DNA of 64,000 nt from Erpobdella octoculata (lineage: Eukaryota > Annelida > Clitellata > Hirudinida > Erpobdellidae), in the NCBI GenBank assembly GCA_963978895.1, contig OZ022239.1, forward strand, positions 10,174,952 to 10,238,951, in the 5' to 3' direction. The position numbers and the translations under genes are program-made. The notes under the pieces are model-generated. The model ran no database searches. It was not told the DNA's origin and saw only the letters and a list, made by a program, of their open reading frames with translations. Position 1 is the first letter of the stretch; the number at the start of each line of letters is the position of its first letter. Positions 41,501 through 60,409 of the stretch are shown here, piece after piece.

Positions 41501-43389
41501 TGCTTCTCAACCGCATTAGAACTCCAATTGACAAGCTGTTAAGGAAAAACCAAGCTGGGTTCAGAATTGGACGTAGTTGTGTTCAACAGATTAACATCTT
41601 GAGACGTATCATGGACGGAGCATATAGTCAGAATATCCCGATGTTCATCACATTCATCGACTTCAAAAAAGCATTTGATTCGATTGATCGGGATATGATG
41701 TTTGCAATATTAAGACACTATGGCATTCCCAATAGAATAGTCTCAGCCATAAAAGTACTATATGAAAATTCATCTAGCCAGGTCTTTGTTGAAGGGGAAC
41801 TATCCGAGCCATTCAGTATCACCACAGGAGTCCTACAGGGAGATGTCTTGGCCCCTTTCTTGTTTGTCATTGTAATCGATTATGTCATGAGACGAGCGGA
41901 ACATGGTTTCGGCTATCTGACACACCGTCGCAATGGATCAAGACAGGCGGAGAGAAGGATTAATGACCTCGACTTTGCGGATGACATAGCCCTGTTGGAG
42001 AACTCAATAGAAGGTGCTCAGCGACAACTGAATGCTCTCAACGAAGAATCAAAAAAGGTTGGGCTGGAAGTAAACACCATGAAGACCGTACAGATGCGTC
42101 TCAACATCCCTGAAGATTTTAATGCACCGCACCTCACAATTGACGGCGAAAAAGTAGAAGTGGTCCACGACTTCAAATATCTTGGTTCTCACATGAACTC
42201 AGATGTCAAAGATATTGAGGCCAGAATCGCACTTGCATGGGGGGCCTTCCACAAACTGGAGAAGATCCTCACCTCCAGACACGTCGGTGTGATGCTGAGA
42301 GTGCGCTTCTTCAACGCTGCATGTGTATCGATTTTGTTGTATGGATGTGAATCCTGGCTTGTAACAAAAAGTTTGTCGATTAAATTGGACGTGTTTGCCA
42401 GAAAGTGTTATCGCAGGATGATCGGTGTGGTTCCGTCAGAGGATCATATGACAAATGAGGACCTGTACGACAGAGTACAGTCAGCTCCTATCAGCACATT
42501 GATCCGTCATCGTCAGATGTCTTTCACTGGTCACTGCCTACGTATGAACCAGGATGAACCGGCAAATATATACATGCTGTATACATCGAACGTGAGAGCT
42601 GGCAACAGACGCGGCCGTCCACGAATGTCATACCTCGACCAGATGTCAACATACATGGGTTATGACAGAAAGAGTATCACCGCTGAGGATGTTAGAAGGG
42701 AAGCCACGGAGGCCAAAGGAGAGAAATGGAAGCTCAGATATTGTCGTCTGCGGAGTGGAGGGACCAACGGGTCCGGACGAAACGTAGTCGGTCGATGATG
42801 ATGATGATGATTGTACAGTTGAAATGCCATATAAATGTACTATTGAAATACAATATAAATGTACAGTTGAAATAAAATATAAATGTACATTTGAAATAAA
42901 ATATAAATGTACATTTGAAATCAAATGTAAATGTACATTTGAAATTTAATTGCATTGCTAATCATGCAGCAAACTTTCAAACTTGAGACATCTATTTAGG
43001 AGATTGAAGAGGTTTGTATATGTATATACAAACCAATCAAAAAAGATTTCGTTTTTTGTTCACTTATAAATCTATTAATTTATTCATATGGACTAATTAC
43101 ATGCAAAACCATGAATGCCTCCAAAGCAGGCTTAATTGCGGTAAATGTTTAACTCGGCTAGATTGCCTATTACTGTCTGCTCTTTAGTACTATATCTGTG
43201 AGGGAAGTAAATTAAAAGATAATGTCATCATTGATTTACAATTTTGCTTAATTCAATGCAGCGAAGAAAGTCAACAGATAAGTATGTGGTGGAGGTCGCG
43301 TTAACAATACATTCATTTTCATTAACAATAACAATAATAATAATAATAACAGCCTTTAAAACCTCAGTCACAACATATGAGAAAAGAAA

Positions 43390-43448
<59 letters not shown>

Positions 43449-45759
43449 GTCAGTAGTACTCTATTATAGTAACTGCTAATATGGAAGGTCAGGGTAAAGT
43501 CTATTACAGCACATACCCCCTGACAGAAGACCAATTATTACAGCACATACTCCCTCACAGAAGACCGATTATTACAGCACATACCCACTTAGAATACCAA
43601 TTATTACAGCACATACCCCTCTGACAGAAGACCAATTCTTACAGCACATACCCATCTGACAGAAGACAAATTATTTTACAAAGTATAATTATACTTTTCA
43701 TAGCAATCGCGAGACACAAAAATAAAGCTCTAGATTGTGATGATTTCTAGAAAAGTTAACATGGAAGAAATAAAATATATTGAAAGACTTATTCCATGAG
43801 CGTCTCCAAGACAAACAGTTGCATAAGCAAGTTATCCCGATCCTTTGTAATTAAGTGTCATTAATTAGGCCACGCAGATAAAACAATCATATATGTATAT
43901 ACTACTATATACATTCAATCATTCCAAGTTGAATGTTGGCTGTAACTTAACTTGCCACATGACTGTGATTATGCACAGGAATCATTCAATATATGCTGAA
44001 TATAATTAATTAATAATTAAGATGTGAATAGATTGTTGGTCATGTGATTAAATGGAAGTTATTAACAAGCATTTCAAAAATGAATGGAATGCTGTCTGAC
44101 TTCCATTAATTCCATCATAGCTTTAGATTAGAACAACCATCAAATAATTAGCATAATCGCCACCATCATCATCTTGGCTATAAACTCGAAATCATTATCA
44201 TAATCATCCTAATTACTAAAGCCATCATCTTCTCAAATCCAGCATTCATTCAGACTAATAGTATTAAAAGAGGGATGTTGAATGGTGGTGTTGATGGTAA
44301 TGAACATTTATTTTGTGGTGATGAATATGCAACATGTAATGTATATGTAACATGGTAGTGATGTACCATGATGATGATAATGATGATGGTAATAAACGTA
44401 TAACATTATAGTGACATAGACTTCAGAGAGCCGATTAAAGGAAGGACAGGTTTCTCAGTTATTTCATATTGTCCAAAACCAAGATGGATGTGCAACAGTA
44501 CAATCAAAAGTAAATAAATAGAAAAAACCAATTATGTGAATAAGGTAAAATAGTAATATGTAAGTAAATATATTTGAATATTCATAACATACATTACTTC
44601 ACATTTTTTTAGTATTTCAAAGATATAATAATATCATACTTAAAAACGTTTGTAAATAAAGATGGAAATGATTTCAAATGATGATAAACGGCAGTTATAT
44701 CCCAGAGGTGGTTGTCCTATGAATCTACATTAGCGTCACACCAGAGTAAGATAGATCAAAACCAGTGAGATTAGCAGTTGAGTACATTACAAATGATGCC
44801 ACCCTCAATGCATAAATCATATCTGCCAGATTGTTTGTTTACAATTAGTTAACCCAAATAATAAATTTAATTATAATTATTTAAATTTAAAATAACAATA
44901 AGTACTCTTCAGAATGAATAAAATCGAAAGTGAAATAAGAAATTAAAAATCATTTCACTGCATATTTAAAAATAGAAAAATAATTTAAAAATCTCTATAA
45001 ATTATTACTGAAAATATTATAATGAATTACAATTTATGACCCATTTGATAAAACAAATTATACCTGAAGAATATCCTTGAGATCTTTAATGTAAGATTTC
45101 TCAGTGCTCAGTAATTCCATGACAACATTTTTTATGTATGAATTTTGACGGGATGGTGTGATGTGTTCCTCCAATGAGTTGTTGTTCATTTGAACAACCA
45201 AATCAGAAGTTGGAGACCGGTTTGTCGACTCTCCAAAAAAGTTTCGCTTTTTAAAAGAATTTTTCTTTGTTTTGTTAAAAAAATTACTTTCCGAAACGTC
45301 TTTTTTGGTTTTTTGTTTCTTCTCAGGTTTGACGGGCTCTTCGGTAACTTGGGATTTAGTTTTTGACGATCCCCTGGAACTTAAACTGGAATTATCGTAC
45401 GAAGTGTCAGAGTCTTCACTGTTTTTAGAAAAGGACTTGGAAATTTTCATTTTCAAAGATAAATATGTTGATGAATCCAATGAAGCTAAACTGGGCCTTC
45501 TTCTGGGTGACTCTTGGTGTTGGTCAAAGTCATTACACATTTCATTTTCCCTAGAGATCACTTCAGTCGCTGCCCTGTCGACTTCATCCAAATCGTGTGA
45601 AGATGCAAAGCAAACGGCATTTCCAACAACTCCAAATCCAGTTATCATTGAATTTTGTGGCTGGTGGTTTTTGTTGTGCTTTTTTGAATTTGATTTGAGG
45701 CTTGTAAATTTGTCCAAGACTTTTGTGGCAGAATTTTGTTGCTGAATCGAACCAGCCAT
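31257..45759 (-). CDS. PLEKHG-family Rho guanine-nucleotide exchange factor (DH-PH)
   Basis: Activates Rho-family GTPases at the cytoskeleton. Twelve exons join in phase: 45759-45064, 39458-39364, 38064-37948, 37732-37582, 37079-36927, 36461-36414, 35123-35007, 34656-34561, 34324-34195, 33754-33701, 33612-33581 and 33455-31257, giving 1,295 aa, close to PLEKHG1/2/3. Residues about 1-205 are Ser-rich. The DH domain (about 207-395) starts NVVMELLSTEKSYIKDLKDIL and contains GYRAPL, FNIYTYYCTNYPR and FKPVQRILKYHLLL. The PH domain (about 405-510) has GELVIEGKF, ERGMLITKPRK, LVEIIPREPLAFQVL and EQKRAWCREIKTVIL. Then follows AAVPEKAR, shared with PLEKHG1-3, and a Ser/Glu-rich tail of about 750 residues without a known domain. 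The 33612 acceptor was chosen to keep the frame. The first intron (5.6 kb) carries a LINE, MITEs and minisatellites. Confidence 0.93.
34640..34880. repeat. 46-47-bp tandem repeat, about five copies
   Basis: Unit ACACTGGTAAAAAAAGTAAC followed by TAGCTCATTCTTATAATCC and ATAATT. It overlaps the acceptor of the PLEKHG exon at 34656-34561: in gene sense each unit contains a TTTTTTTACCAGTGT acceptor-like sequence, so the 3' splice signal itself has been multiplied. Confidence 0.92.
35519..35600. repeat. (GAT)n trinucleotide repeat
   Basis: About 27 GAT units with a few GAG or GAC variants, within an intron of the PLEKHG gene. The Asp-rich frame through it is not a gene. Confidence 0.93.
36786..36835. 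repeat. (GGAT)n tetranucleotide repeat
   Basis: About 11 ATGG/GGAT units, with degenerate continuation to about 36920. It lies next to the donor of the PLEKHG exon 37079-36927. Confidence 0.9.
39046..39223. mobile_element. Small hAT-type MITE, 178 bp
   Basis: Ends TAGAGCCCGGCACGG (39046) and CATGCAGAGCTCTA (ending 39223) are imperfect inverted repeats. Flanking GTAATCAT and GTCATCAT match at 7 of 8, but the flanks are (ATC)-rich, which weakens this evidence. Interior contains ACGGGCCAGGCCTGGAC, a palindrome. Confidence 0.55.
39890..42812 (+). mobile_element. 5'-truncated LINE (non-LTR retrotransposon), split by a hAT MITE
   Basis: The frame runs EYVYEAIKHLKSNRAPGLD..VPKKGNLQLMTNY, is interrupted at 40132, and resumes at 41447 with RGISLMSIAAKVYN, AGFRIGRSC, FIDFKKAFDSIDRD, TTGVLQGDVLAPFLF and FADDIALLEN (catalytic Asp pair), then CESWLVTKSLSIKLD and FTGHCLRMNQDEPAN. 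It ends at the stop at 42796-42798 and a short (ATG)n tail. The endonuclease half is missing. Apart from the MITE the RT frame is open, so this copy is young. It lies antisense to PLEKHG in its first intron. Exact LINE clade is uncertain. Confidence 0.88.
40132..41446. mobile_element. hAT-type MITE with telomere-like (GGGTTC)n arms, 1,315 bp
   Basis: Ends TAGGGATGTCACGGGTA and TACCCGTGACATCCCTA are inverted. The perfect 8-bp duplication CTAACTAC flanks it (40124-40131 and 41447-41454). Near both ends lie runs of TTCGGG hexamers, on the plus strand in both arms. The middle has three diverged copies of a CGAAGGAGGCTTAATTATT..GCTCGGTCCGG..GGATTAGTGG unit near 40500, 40690 and 40960. No transposase. 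Confidence 0.92.
42813..42955. repeat. 23-bp tandem repeat after the LINE tail
   Basis: About six copies of TTGAAATAAAATATAAATG plus TACA, starting right after the (ATG)n tail of the LINE. Confidence 0.85.
43390..43443. repeat. (CT)n microsatellite
   Basis: About 26 CT units within the first PLEKHG intron. Confidence 0.95.
43497..43680. repeat. Minisatellite, unit about 36 bp, five to six copies
   Basis: Diverged units of TATTACAGCACATACCC plus CCTGACAGAAGACCAAT. It is intronic in the PLEKHG gene. Confidence 0.88.
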
Positions 45760-46882
45760 GCTGGTTGTACGATTTCGTTTTTAATTCAAACACTTCATAA
45801 AAAATTTCTTCTAAAGAAATGGTCTTTAATATTCTTGTTTTCAATGAAGAATTTGAAAAAAACTTTAACTATGTCATCCTTAAAAAAAAAAAAAAATATT
45901 TAACCTCTATTTGAAAAGTACTGAAAACTTGATATGTAAAATGTAATTTATCCATATGAACAAATTAAATTACTGCAGCTGAGCTGGTAGACTCTCTTAG
46001 CATGCTAATAAATAGATGCACTTTAATTGTCGTTTCATGGGTAAAACTAAAGCTAGCAGACGCTTAAAAAATTGGCAAGTAATGACCTGTAGTCAGTGTA
46101 GTCCTGTGTCATGTTTTGTATGTAACTGACATTGATAACACACACAAAACTAAGCATGAAACCGATTGAATCTTGAAACAGCGTTCACGATTTTTAAAAC
46201 AAATGAATTGAAGTCAGTAGTTAGTAGTTAGTAAGTAGTAAGTAGCAAAAGACATGAAAAAGCCGCGTATAAAACTTTCGACCTATTTTAATTTCAGTTT
46301 ATTAATAAATCCTTAAAATACCATTTGAAAAACTATTGTATTTTTATAATGACCTTACCTTCTAAAATTGAGGCATAAACAAGTTCCTTATTTACAACGA
46401 AAGCGTAAACAAACAATCTAAATGGATCGCCCCGCTTCTCACCTGCCCGCGACAAAGCAAGACAGCCTAGAGGCTCAGCAGGTACTACATCGTCAACATT
46501 AGGTAAGTCGGCGCGCACTATCTTGCAGCGTAACACATACGTTATACGCTCGCACGCGAGCAAGCACAGCTATGAGCTTTGAACATTAGGTTTTTTTGTA
46601 TTTCCGACGATTAGTGCTGCTTAGACTATGTTAAGATCAATTGCAATTGAATTACGAAATCAATCAGTCAAACTTATAAAGCGCCTATTCTTAAATTCAA
46701 AGGCGCTTGCTCTCCAATATATTCGCTAAATAAAAATGTTCTAAAAACCACGAAAAACAACAATAAATTACAACATGAATACCTAATTAGAAAACGTAAG
46801 ACTATCAGCATAATTTACCAACAGACACAAGAAAACAAACATTCAACAAGAGCATATACAACTAACGAAAAGAAACTGTTAT
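45760..46882. other. Upstream region of the PLEKHG gene, no gene seen
   Basis: A slightly GC-richer patch at 46430-46570 contains a 76-aa minus-strand frame with no family signature. It may be a non-coding first exon or promoter region, but nothing in the sequence proves this. Confidence 0.4.
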
Positions 46883-47144
46883 CAGGGCCGTATTTAGGGG
46901 GGTGTTTACGGGTTAAACCCGCCCCCCCCCGAAATCATGAAAAATAATTAAAATCGGTGTAAAATAAGAACAAATGTGCTAGGATAAAATAAAATAACCT
47001 TGAAAAATTGCAATGTTAATGACACTTAATGATTTTTAAACATAATTTTATGTAAGGTTCTGTGTGTTACATTCCTTGATAGAGGAAAATTTGGAAAAAA
47101 AATTGAGCCCCCTCCCCCGAAAACAACTTCTAAATACGGGCCTG
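46883..47144. mobile_element. hAT MITE, 262 bp
   Basis: Ends CAGGGCCGTATTTAGGGGGG and CTAAATACGGGCCTG are inverted repeats; the perfect 8-bp duplication ACTGTTAT flanks it (46875-46882 and 47145-47152). Confidence 0.92.
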
Positions 47145-47152
47145 ACTGTTAT

Positions 47153-47522
47153 TATATGAAAATTATTTCTAAATGGCCTCTATAAGGCAGAACTACTAAT
47201 GACCCTAAAACTAACAACTATAACAAATCTTTTTTTTCAATCACTAACACGATACCATACTAAAACTACAAAAAAACTTTTTTTAATCACTAACAGGAAA
47301 ACACGCTATGAAAAAGCATCAATAATAACCATTGACAAACATTCTGAAAAAAAATAATAATCATGAGGATAAAGAAATACTAACAAATCAAATATTAAGT
47401 CAAATTAAACACAACCAAGCCCTTATTAAAAAATACAAATCAATCAGTGAAGAAAACTCCACAAGAAAATTGAATAACATTTCAACCCGAAAAAACGAAA
47501 GAGCAATGAAGATGTTTTGTTC
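47153..47522. other. No gene seen
   Basis: AC-rich strand with a 68-aa frame at 47332-47538 rich in Lys and Asn; no recognisable domain. Confidence 0.4.
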
Positions 47523-47782
47523 AGTGGCGGATCCATAAATTCCTGCCTGGTGGATGGATGCAGGTAAATCGCTTTCAAAAAATTTTCACCAAATAGCTGA
47601 TGACCAAACTTTTTTTTTTAAATTACACTTTCATCCCAGAAAAGCTAATGACCAGGGGTAGTCATAGGTATTTTTCAACAAATTTACTGGTCATTTTCAA
47701 TAAACAAGGTTATTCTATCAAACAAATTTTTAGTAATATTCTGGTTGGGTGCATTCCACCATCTCCCCTGGATCAGTCCCTG
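47523..47782. repeat. Dispersed repeat family B, copy 2 (possible hAT remnant)
   Basis: Starts CAGTGGCGGATCCA and ends near TGGATCAGTCCCTG, which resemble degenerate inverted termini. No 8-bp duplication was found. Homologous interior to 28370-28760. Confidence 0.5.
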
Positions 47783-47955
47783 TTGTCCGTGTTCCGTGAT
47801 ATCACAGACTCCTATATCAAGGACAGGAATAATTAAGAGCATATGGCTGGTGGTATCATACAAACTTCGACCACTCGCTAATGCTAATAAGTTTCTTAGA
47901 AAAAAATACTTTACCCTATGATTAATAACAAAGACTAGTGGTTTTGCCCATCCCA

Positions 47956-48580
47956 AATATTGCATTTGTTTTCAACCAAATATTGCATTTGTTTTCAACC
48001 AAATATTGCATTTGTTTTCAACCAAATATTGCATTTGTTTTCAACCAAATATTGCATTTGTTTTCAACCAAATATTGCATTTGTTTTCAACCAAATATTG
48101 CATTTGTTTTCAACCAAATATTGCATTTGTTTTCAACCAAATATTGCATTTGTTTTCAACCAAATATTGCATTTGTTTTCAACCAAATATTGCATTTGTT
48201 TTCAACCAAATATTGCATTTGTTTTCAACCAAATATTGCATTTGTTTTCAACCAAATATTGCATTTGTTTTCAACCAAATATTGCATTTGTTTTCAACCA
48301 AATATTGCATTTGTTTTCAACCAAATATTGCATTTGTTTTCAACCAAATATTGCATTTGTTTTCAACCAAATATTGCATTTGTTTTCAACCAAATATTGC
48401 ATTTGTTTTCAACCAAATATTGCATTTGTTTTCAACCAAATATTGCATTTGTTTTCAACCAAATATTGCATTTGTTTTCAACCAAATATTGCATTTGTTT
48501 TCAACCAAATATTGCATTTGTTTTCAACCAAATATTGCATTTGTTTTCAACCAAATATTGCATTTGTTTTTAACCAAATA
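47956..48580. repeat. Homogeneous 23-bp minisatellite, about 27 copies
   Basis: Unit TTTGTTTTCAACCAAATATTGCA, with essentially no differences between copies until the last one (TTTTTAACCAAATATG). Because 23 is not a multiple of three, all plus frames are open and repeat every 69 bases. It ends about 260 bp upstream of the PRR11-like start codon. Confidence 0.97.
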
Positions 48581-48840
48581 TGTTTTCAATAAAATTAAAT
48601 ATTTTAATATGTTGTATTTCACCATTATAACAAGTTGTTGAAATTTTGAAAATTAAAAAAGTTAAACTACACACTTTGTAAACAAAATAAAAAGCGGCTA
48701 TTATAAATTGTTTTGAATTTTCGCTCAGGCCACGAATTATGTTTCGTTTTGAATGTTCATTTATTTATTAAGGTATCAACTTTGTACGAATCATTGTTTT
48801 GATTGGTGATCAGAAAAGTTTTTGTATACAAATTTTCTAC

Positions 48841-50994
48841 ATGGATGACACGGAGAAAGTGCTCTACGATTTCCAAGAATTTTTAGAAGAACCTACGTCA
48901 CTTGGCAAATCTTATTGCGGTCCGTTTAAAAAGGAATATGATTATAAGGAAACTGCTTATTTAACAACAGAAAAGGCGATAAATGTAACAATTTTACAGA
49001 TTTGTTTAGAGATCCATCTTATTTCTTATTATTATTTAAATTTTAAAAATATACAATTCATTTTTTCTTGTAGAGAAAATCACCGAATTATTAACTAAAT
49101 TTTAATTATTAAAACTGAAACTTTTCTTGTTTATCAAAAGGACCTTTTGGACTATTGCAAAGCAAATCCATATATATACAGAGATGTTTTAAAAAAAAGA
49201 AAGGTTGATTCGATATACAGTTCAGGGTTTTTATCTTCCTTAAAAGTGAGGCTACTTAATTATACATGTTTTTTTTATTTTTTAATCATTATTCTTTTAT
49301 ATTAATTAACAGGTATTTAATTTAATTATAGAAATTTTATTTGGTGTTTTTAGATTTTTTTCTGCTCTACTGTTTTTGGGAAAAAATACTTGAATAATTT
49401 GATAAGCGATGAAGAATTCGAAGAAAAATTCAATGGCTTGTTGAAAAGCATAGAAATTTTACAAAGCCAAAACAGAGGTTGTCATTTTTGAGTCTGTTAA
49501 ATATCTATAAGTTATATTTGTATTTGTTGCAATATTAATTTTTATTTCAGAAAATTTCTACAAGGAGAAACTAAACAGCAGTACCCAGCCAGTTGCCAAT
49601 AAAGTGAATGTTCAAGTTGACAAAGAAGATTCAAAGAAACTGAGTTTATTACAAAACTTAAATCAGCCAGAATCAACCAGGAGTTGTATTATCAATTCAA
49701 CTCCATTGAGACGGCCTCCGATACATTTATTTACACCCAAATATTTGTTTGCATCCAAAGAGAAAAACGTTGTTGAATCTTCAGTTGACAATGATGTTGA
49801 AAATCATAAACTTGAAACAGACATATCAGTTGACAATGTTGTTGAAAATCATAAACTTGAAACAGACATATCAGTTGACAATGTTGTTGAAAATCATAAA
49901 CTTGAAACAGACATATCAGTTGACAATGTTGTTGAAAATCATAAACTTGAAACAGACATATCTGTACAGAGCAAGAGAGGTGGGATTCCACCCCCTCCTC
50001 CACCACCCCCTCCACTACCACCTCTTCCGCCACTTCAAAATGCCCCGATTAATTTTGCTTCCATCATAATGAAAAGAACAAGCAGCTTGAGAAATAAAAG
50101 AAAACATGATGTCTGTTTGGTCTTTTTAATTCTTTTTTAGCATAGTATATCATAATTAAATGAAAATAATTACTTTTTTCTTTCATATAAGTATAAGATT
50201 ATAGTGGATGTTATTTATTTTCTGGTATTTATGCATATTTAATGTTTTAACTGTCTATTATTTTAGGATTTTGAAGCAACTTCTAGACCATCTAAGAAGA
50301 AACCTTCTTCGACTGCTGGGTTGGTTTATTTCAATAATATAATCGAATCTCATTTTTTATGCTAACAAATTTCTCTCAAACTGCTTACAGAATATTTTCC
50401 AAGTTGGGAAGCTTGAATGATGAAATTCGTGGTAACCCGAAAAGCAGACTTAAAAAGACCAACATTGAAAGGTTTATGAAGCTATTCATTAGTGTTCATG
50501 TGAATGATTGTGTAACTTTCTTTGAGATTGGATTCATTTAAATCTTTTAATCATTCAATCTGAATAAGGATTTGAATAAGATAATTGATAGCTTGCAGCT
50601 GCTATCTTTCATCTCAAATGACTTCTCTATGGCTTCTCAGATTTTATCCAAGAAGGATAGAAGTTTAACTCTTTAAACTTTTATTTATATCAGATGTTAA
50701 CAAATACCTTAATTTTTGGAATTATGATAAATATAACCTTGATTAAAAGATGCAAGGTCATTGGGAGTGCCCCTTAGTGCCCCCTTCATGACACTCTCGT
50801 TTTTATGTGATCGCTAGTATTTTAAATTTCCTCGCAGGTCGCCAGGTGGAACTCCGTTGATTAAAAATACTGACAATTCGGCAGGCTCAGAAGATCTTAA
50901 AGCAGTCTTAAAGAGAGTTCTCGAAGAGAAGTTCAGCAGCATCCACGACAAATCGTGTTCATTCAATCAATCTTATGACTCATTCTACGACTAA
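48841..50994 (+). CDS. PRR11-like proline-rich protein with SPGGTP motif
   Basis: Seven exons join in phase: 48841-48984, 49141-49245, 49354-49477, 49551-50110, 50267-50319, 50391-50471 and 50838-50994, giving 407 aa from the ATG at 48841 (MDDTEKVLYDF). Residues about 85-140 look helical (SDEEFEEKFNGLLKSIEILQSQNREN). Then come four copies of a 15-residue repeat (SVDNVVENHKLETDI), a proline run (GIPPPPPPPPPLPPLPP), a basic stretch, and the C-terminal box NIERSPGGTPL..LKAVLKRVLEEKF. That box matches vertebrate PRR11 (VERSPGGTPL..MTQALRRKF), a cell-cycle-linked protein; the MTFR1/2 mitochondrial-fission regulators share a similar ERSPGG segment and proline run, so they are the alternative. Function here is not shown. 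The exon-4 donor (GTCTGT) is weak. Most of the N-terminus is unrecognised. Confidence 0.72.
49781..49960 (+). repeat. Coding 45-bp repeat, four copies
   Basis: In-frame units of TCAGTTGACAATGTTGTTGA followed by AAATCATAAACTTGAAACAG and ACATA within exon 4 of the PRR11-like gene. The first copy has one difference (GAT for GTT). Likely a recent in-frame expansion. Confidence 0.93.
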
Positions 50995-51386
50995 CATCTA
51001 ATAAAACTGCGTTCAAGATATAATGTGATTCTATTTTATCCTTATTATACATCTTCTCTTAACATTGTCTGTTGTTCATGGTTTACAGTATTGTTATAAA
51101 TCGTGAATATTTCACGAAATTTGTAGTAGAAATTGTTGTTTACGTTTTACATTTCGCTCAATGGGTTATTATAATAAGATGCAGGTAAATCTAACATGTC
51201 TGCACTGATGGAAATGCTCATAGCTTGAAAACTATGCAAGGTTGTGCTACATTGCTGAAGGAATATTTTATTATCTACCTATTACGGCTGGCGTGTTAAA
51301 GTTTATCGGATGAGTTCGCGCTGAGTATTGTAGAATTTATTTTGTCGTTCAATGGTTTGTTTGGAAAACCTTTGCTGGAATTATAC

Positions 51387-59055
<7,669 letters not shown>

Positions 59056-60409
59056 TCGATTGTAAACGTTTTTTGCATGTAAACTGGTTTTTTATTGGTA
59101 AGTGTATTTATAAATAACTTTAAAACAAAAAAAAAAACAAGTTAACTTCCAGATTAATTATTCTTATATCGTCAAGCAATCTTACATTTCATGACACCTC
59201 CCATGAAACGAATGCAAGCAAACAGCAGCGAGCAGATTTAAATTTGTTTTGCTAATTACAACAAAGCAAAGCGAATGCTTTTACATAATGAAATCAACTT
59301 AAAATTATTATGTTTTGTAAAATTCGAGAAATTTATCCATAAGATAGAGATAATACGAATTTCATGATAGAAGTGTACAAATTTACTACAATGTCGATTT
59401 CTTCATTCGTAAGAAAAATGTTTGGCCAAGAGAGTTGTGTGAGATAGTTTTCATTTCTGCAATAAAAAGTACCGTTGTTGGAAGAGACTGGATCACTGGG
59501 TGGTGGGTCCATCTCTTAGACTTATAATATTCCCTGTTGGCCATCTCTTATGATATTCCCTGTTGGTCATATCATGTGATCTTTCGGCCGAATTCGTAGA
59601 TAGAGTTCACCGGGTTCAATTTGTTCGAAATTAAATTAACACATGTTTTCAATTTATTAATTTATTTCAAGACAATTATATCTGCAGTGGAATCAAAATG
59701 TGAATAGCTGATAATATGATACAAATTTAACCGCAATTCGACATAACTTTGTAAACAAATTAAAAAAAGAAAAGTACAAATCTAGATATAAAAATATAAA
59801 CTAAAAATAAAATAAAAAAAATTGTTTTAAATTTAGAACCCTTGATTGAAAAACATTTCTGATTGCTTTGGCAAACCAATTAAAAGCGACAGTTTCGGTG
59901 GATTTTATCAGACAATTTCGAGAAAGTTTCAAATCTCATGAACTTATCAGTTTTAAAGTACTTTCTAAACCAACCTCAGTTTCAATATGAAGTGGTCAAC
60001 ATTAGATAAGAATCATTTATTATTATTATTATTACGTTAAACAAAACTTGCCAGTTTCAAGACTCCCAGTTCGATTGAAATTCAAGGAAAGTCGAACATT
60101 CTTGCACGCTCAAAACACGCACGTTAATATGAAATAGGGCAGCTCGAGCGAATGGCTGAGATTAATTTAAATGTTAAAAATATTTTTAAAGCACTTTATA
60201 AAAATCTTTAAAAATGCGATTTTAAAAAAATATTTGAAGGCACCATTTGCACCATTTTAAAGGAATCTGGGTCGGGTCGGGTCACGTTGGGTTGAGTAGT
60301 AGGATGACCAGAAGGGCCGATTGAAAAAAAAACTTTCTTGACTTTGAGAATAAAAGTTTCTGTTTAGATTAATCCAATAAGCAATTTTCAAACTCAATTC
60401 TGATTTCAT
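59056..60409. other. Intergenic region between convergent genes, no gene seen
   Basis: Holds the 3' ends of the D8C-like gene (from left) and SoxF (from right). An ATTCCCTGTTGGCCATCTCTTATG-like phrase is tandemly repeated near 59528-59575. Nothing else recognised. Confidence 0.45.

Noticed and set aside
46333..46563. 76-aa minus-strand frame upstream of the PLEKHG gene
   Set aside because: Slightly GC-rich but has no domain and no evident splice link to the coding exons.
47938..48641. Three overlapping 210-aa repeat frames, and a CRISPR-like look
   Set aside because: The 23-bp unit is tandem without spacers, is open in all plus frames, and the DNA is animal nuclear; it is a minisatellite.
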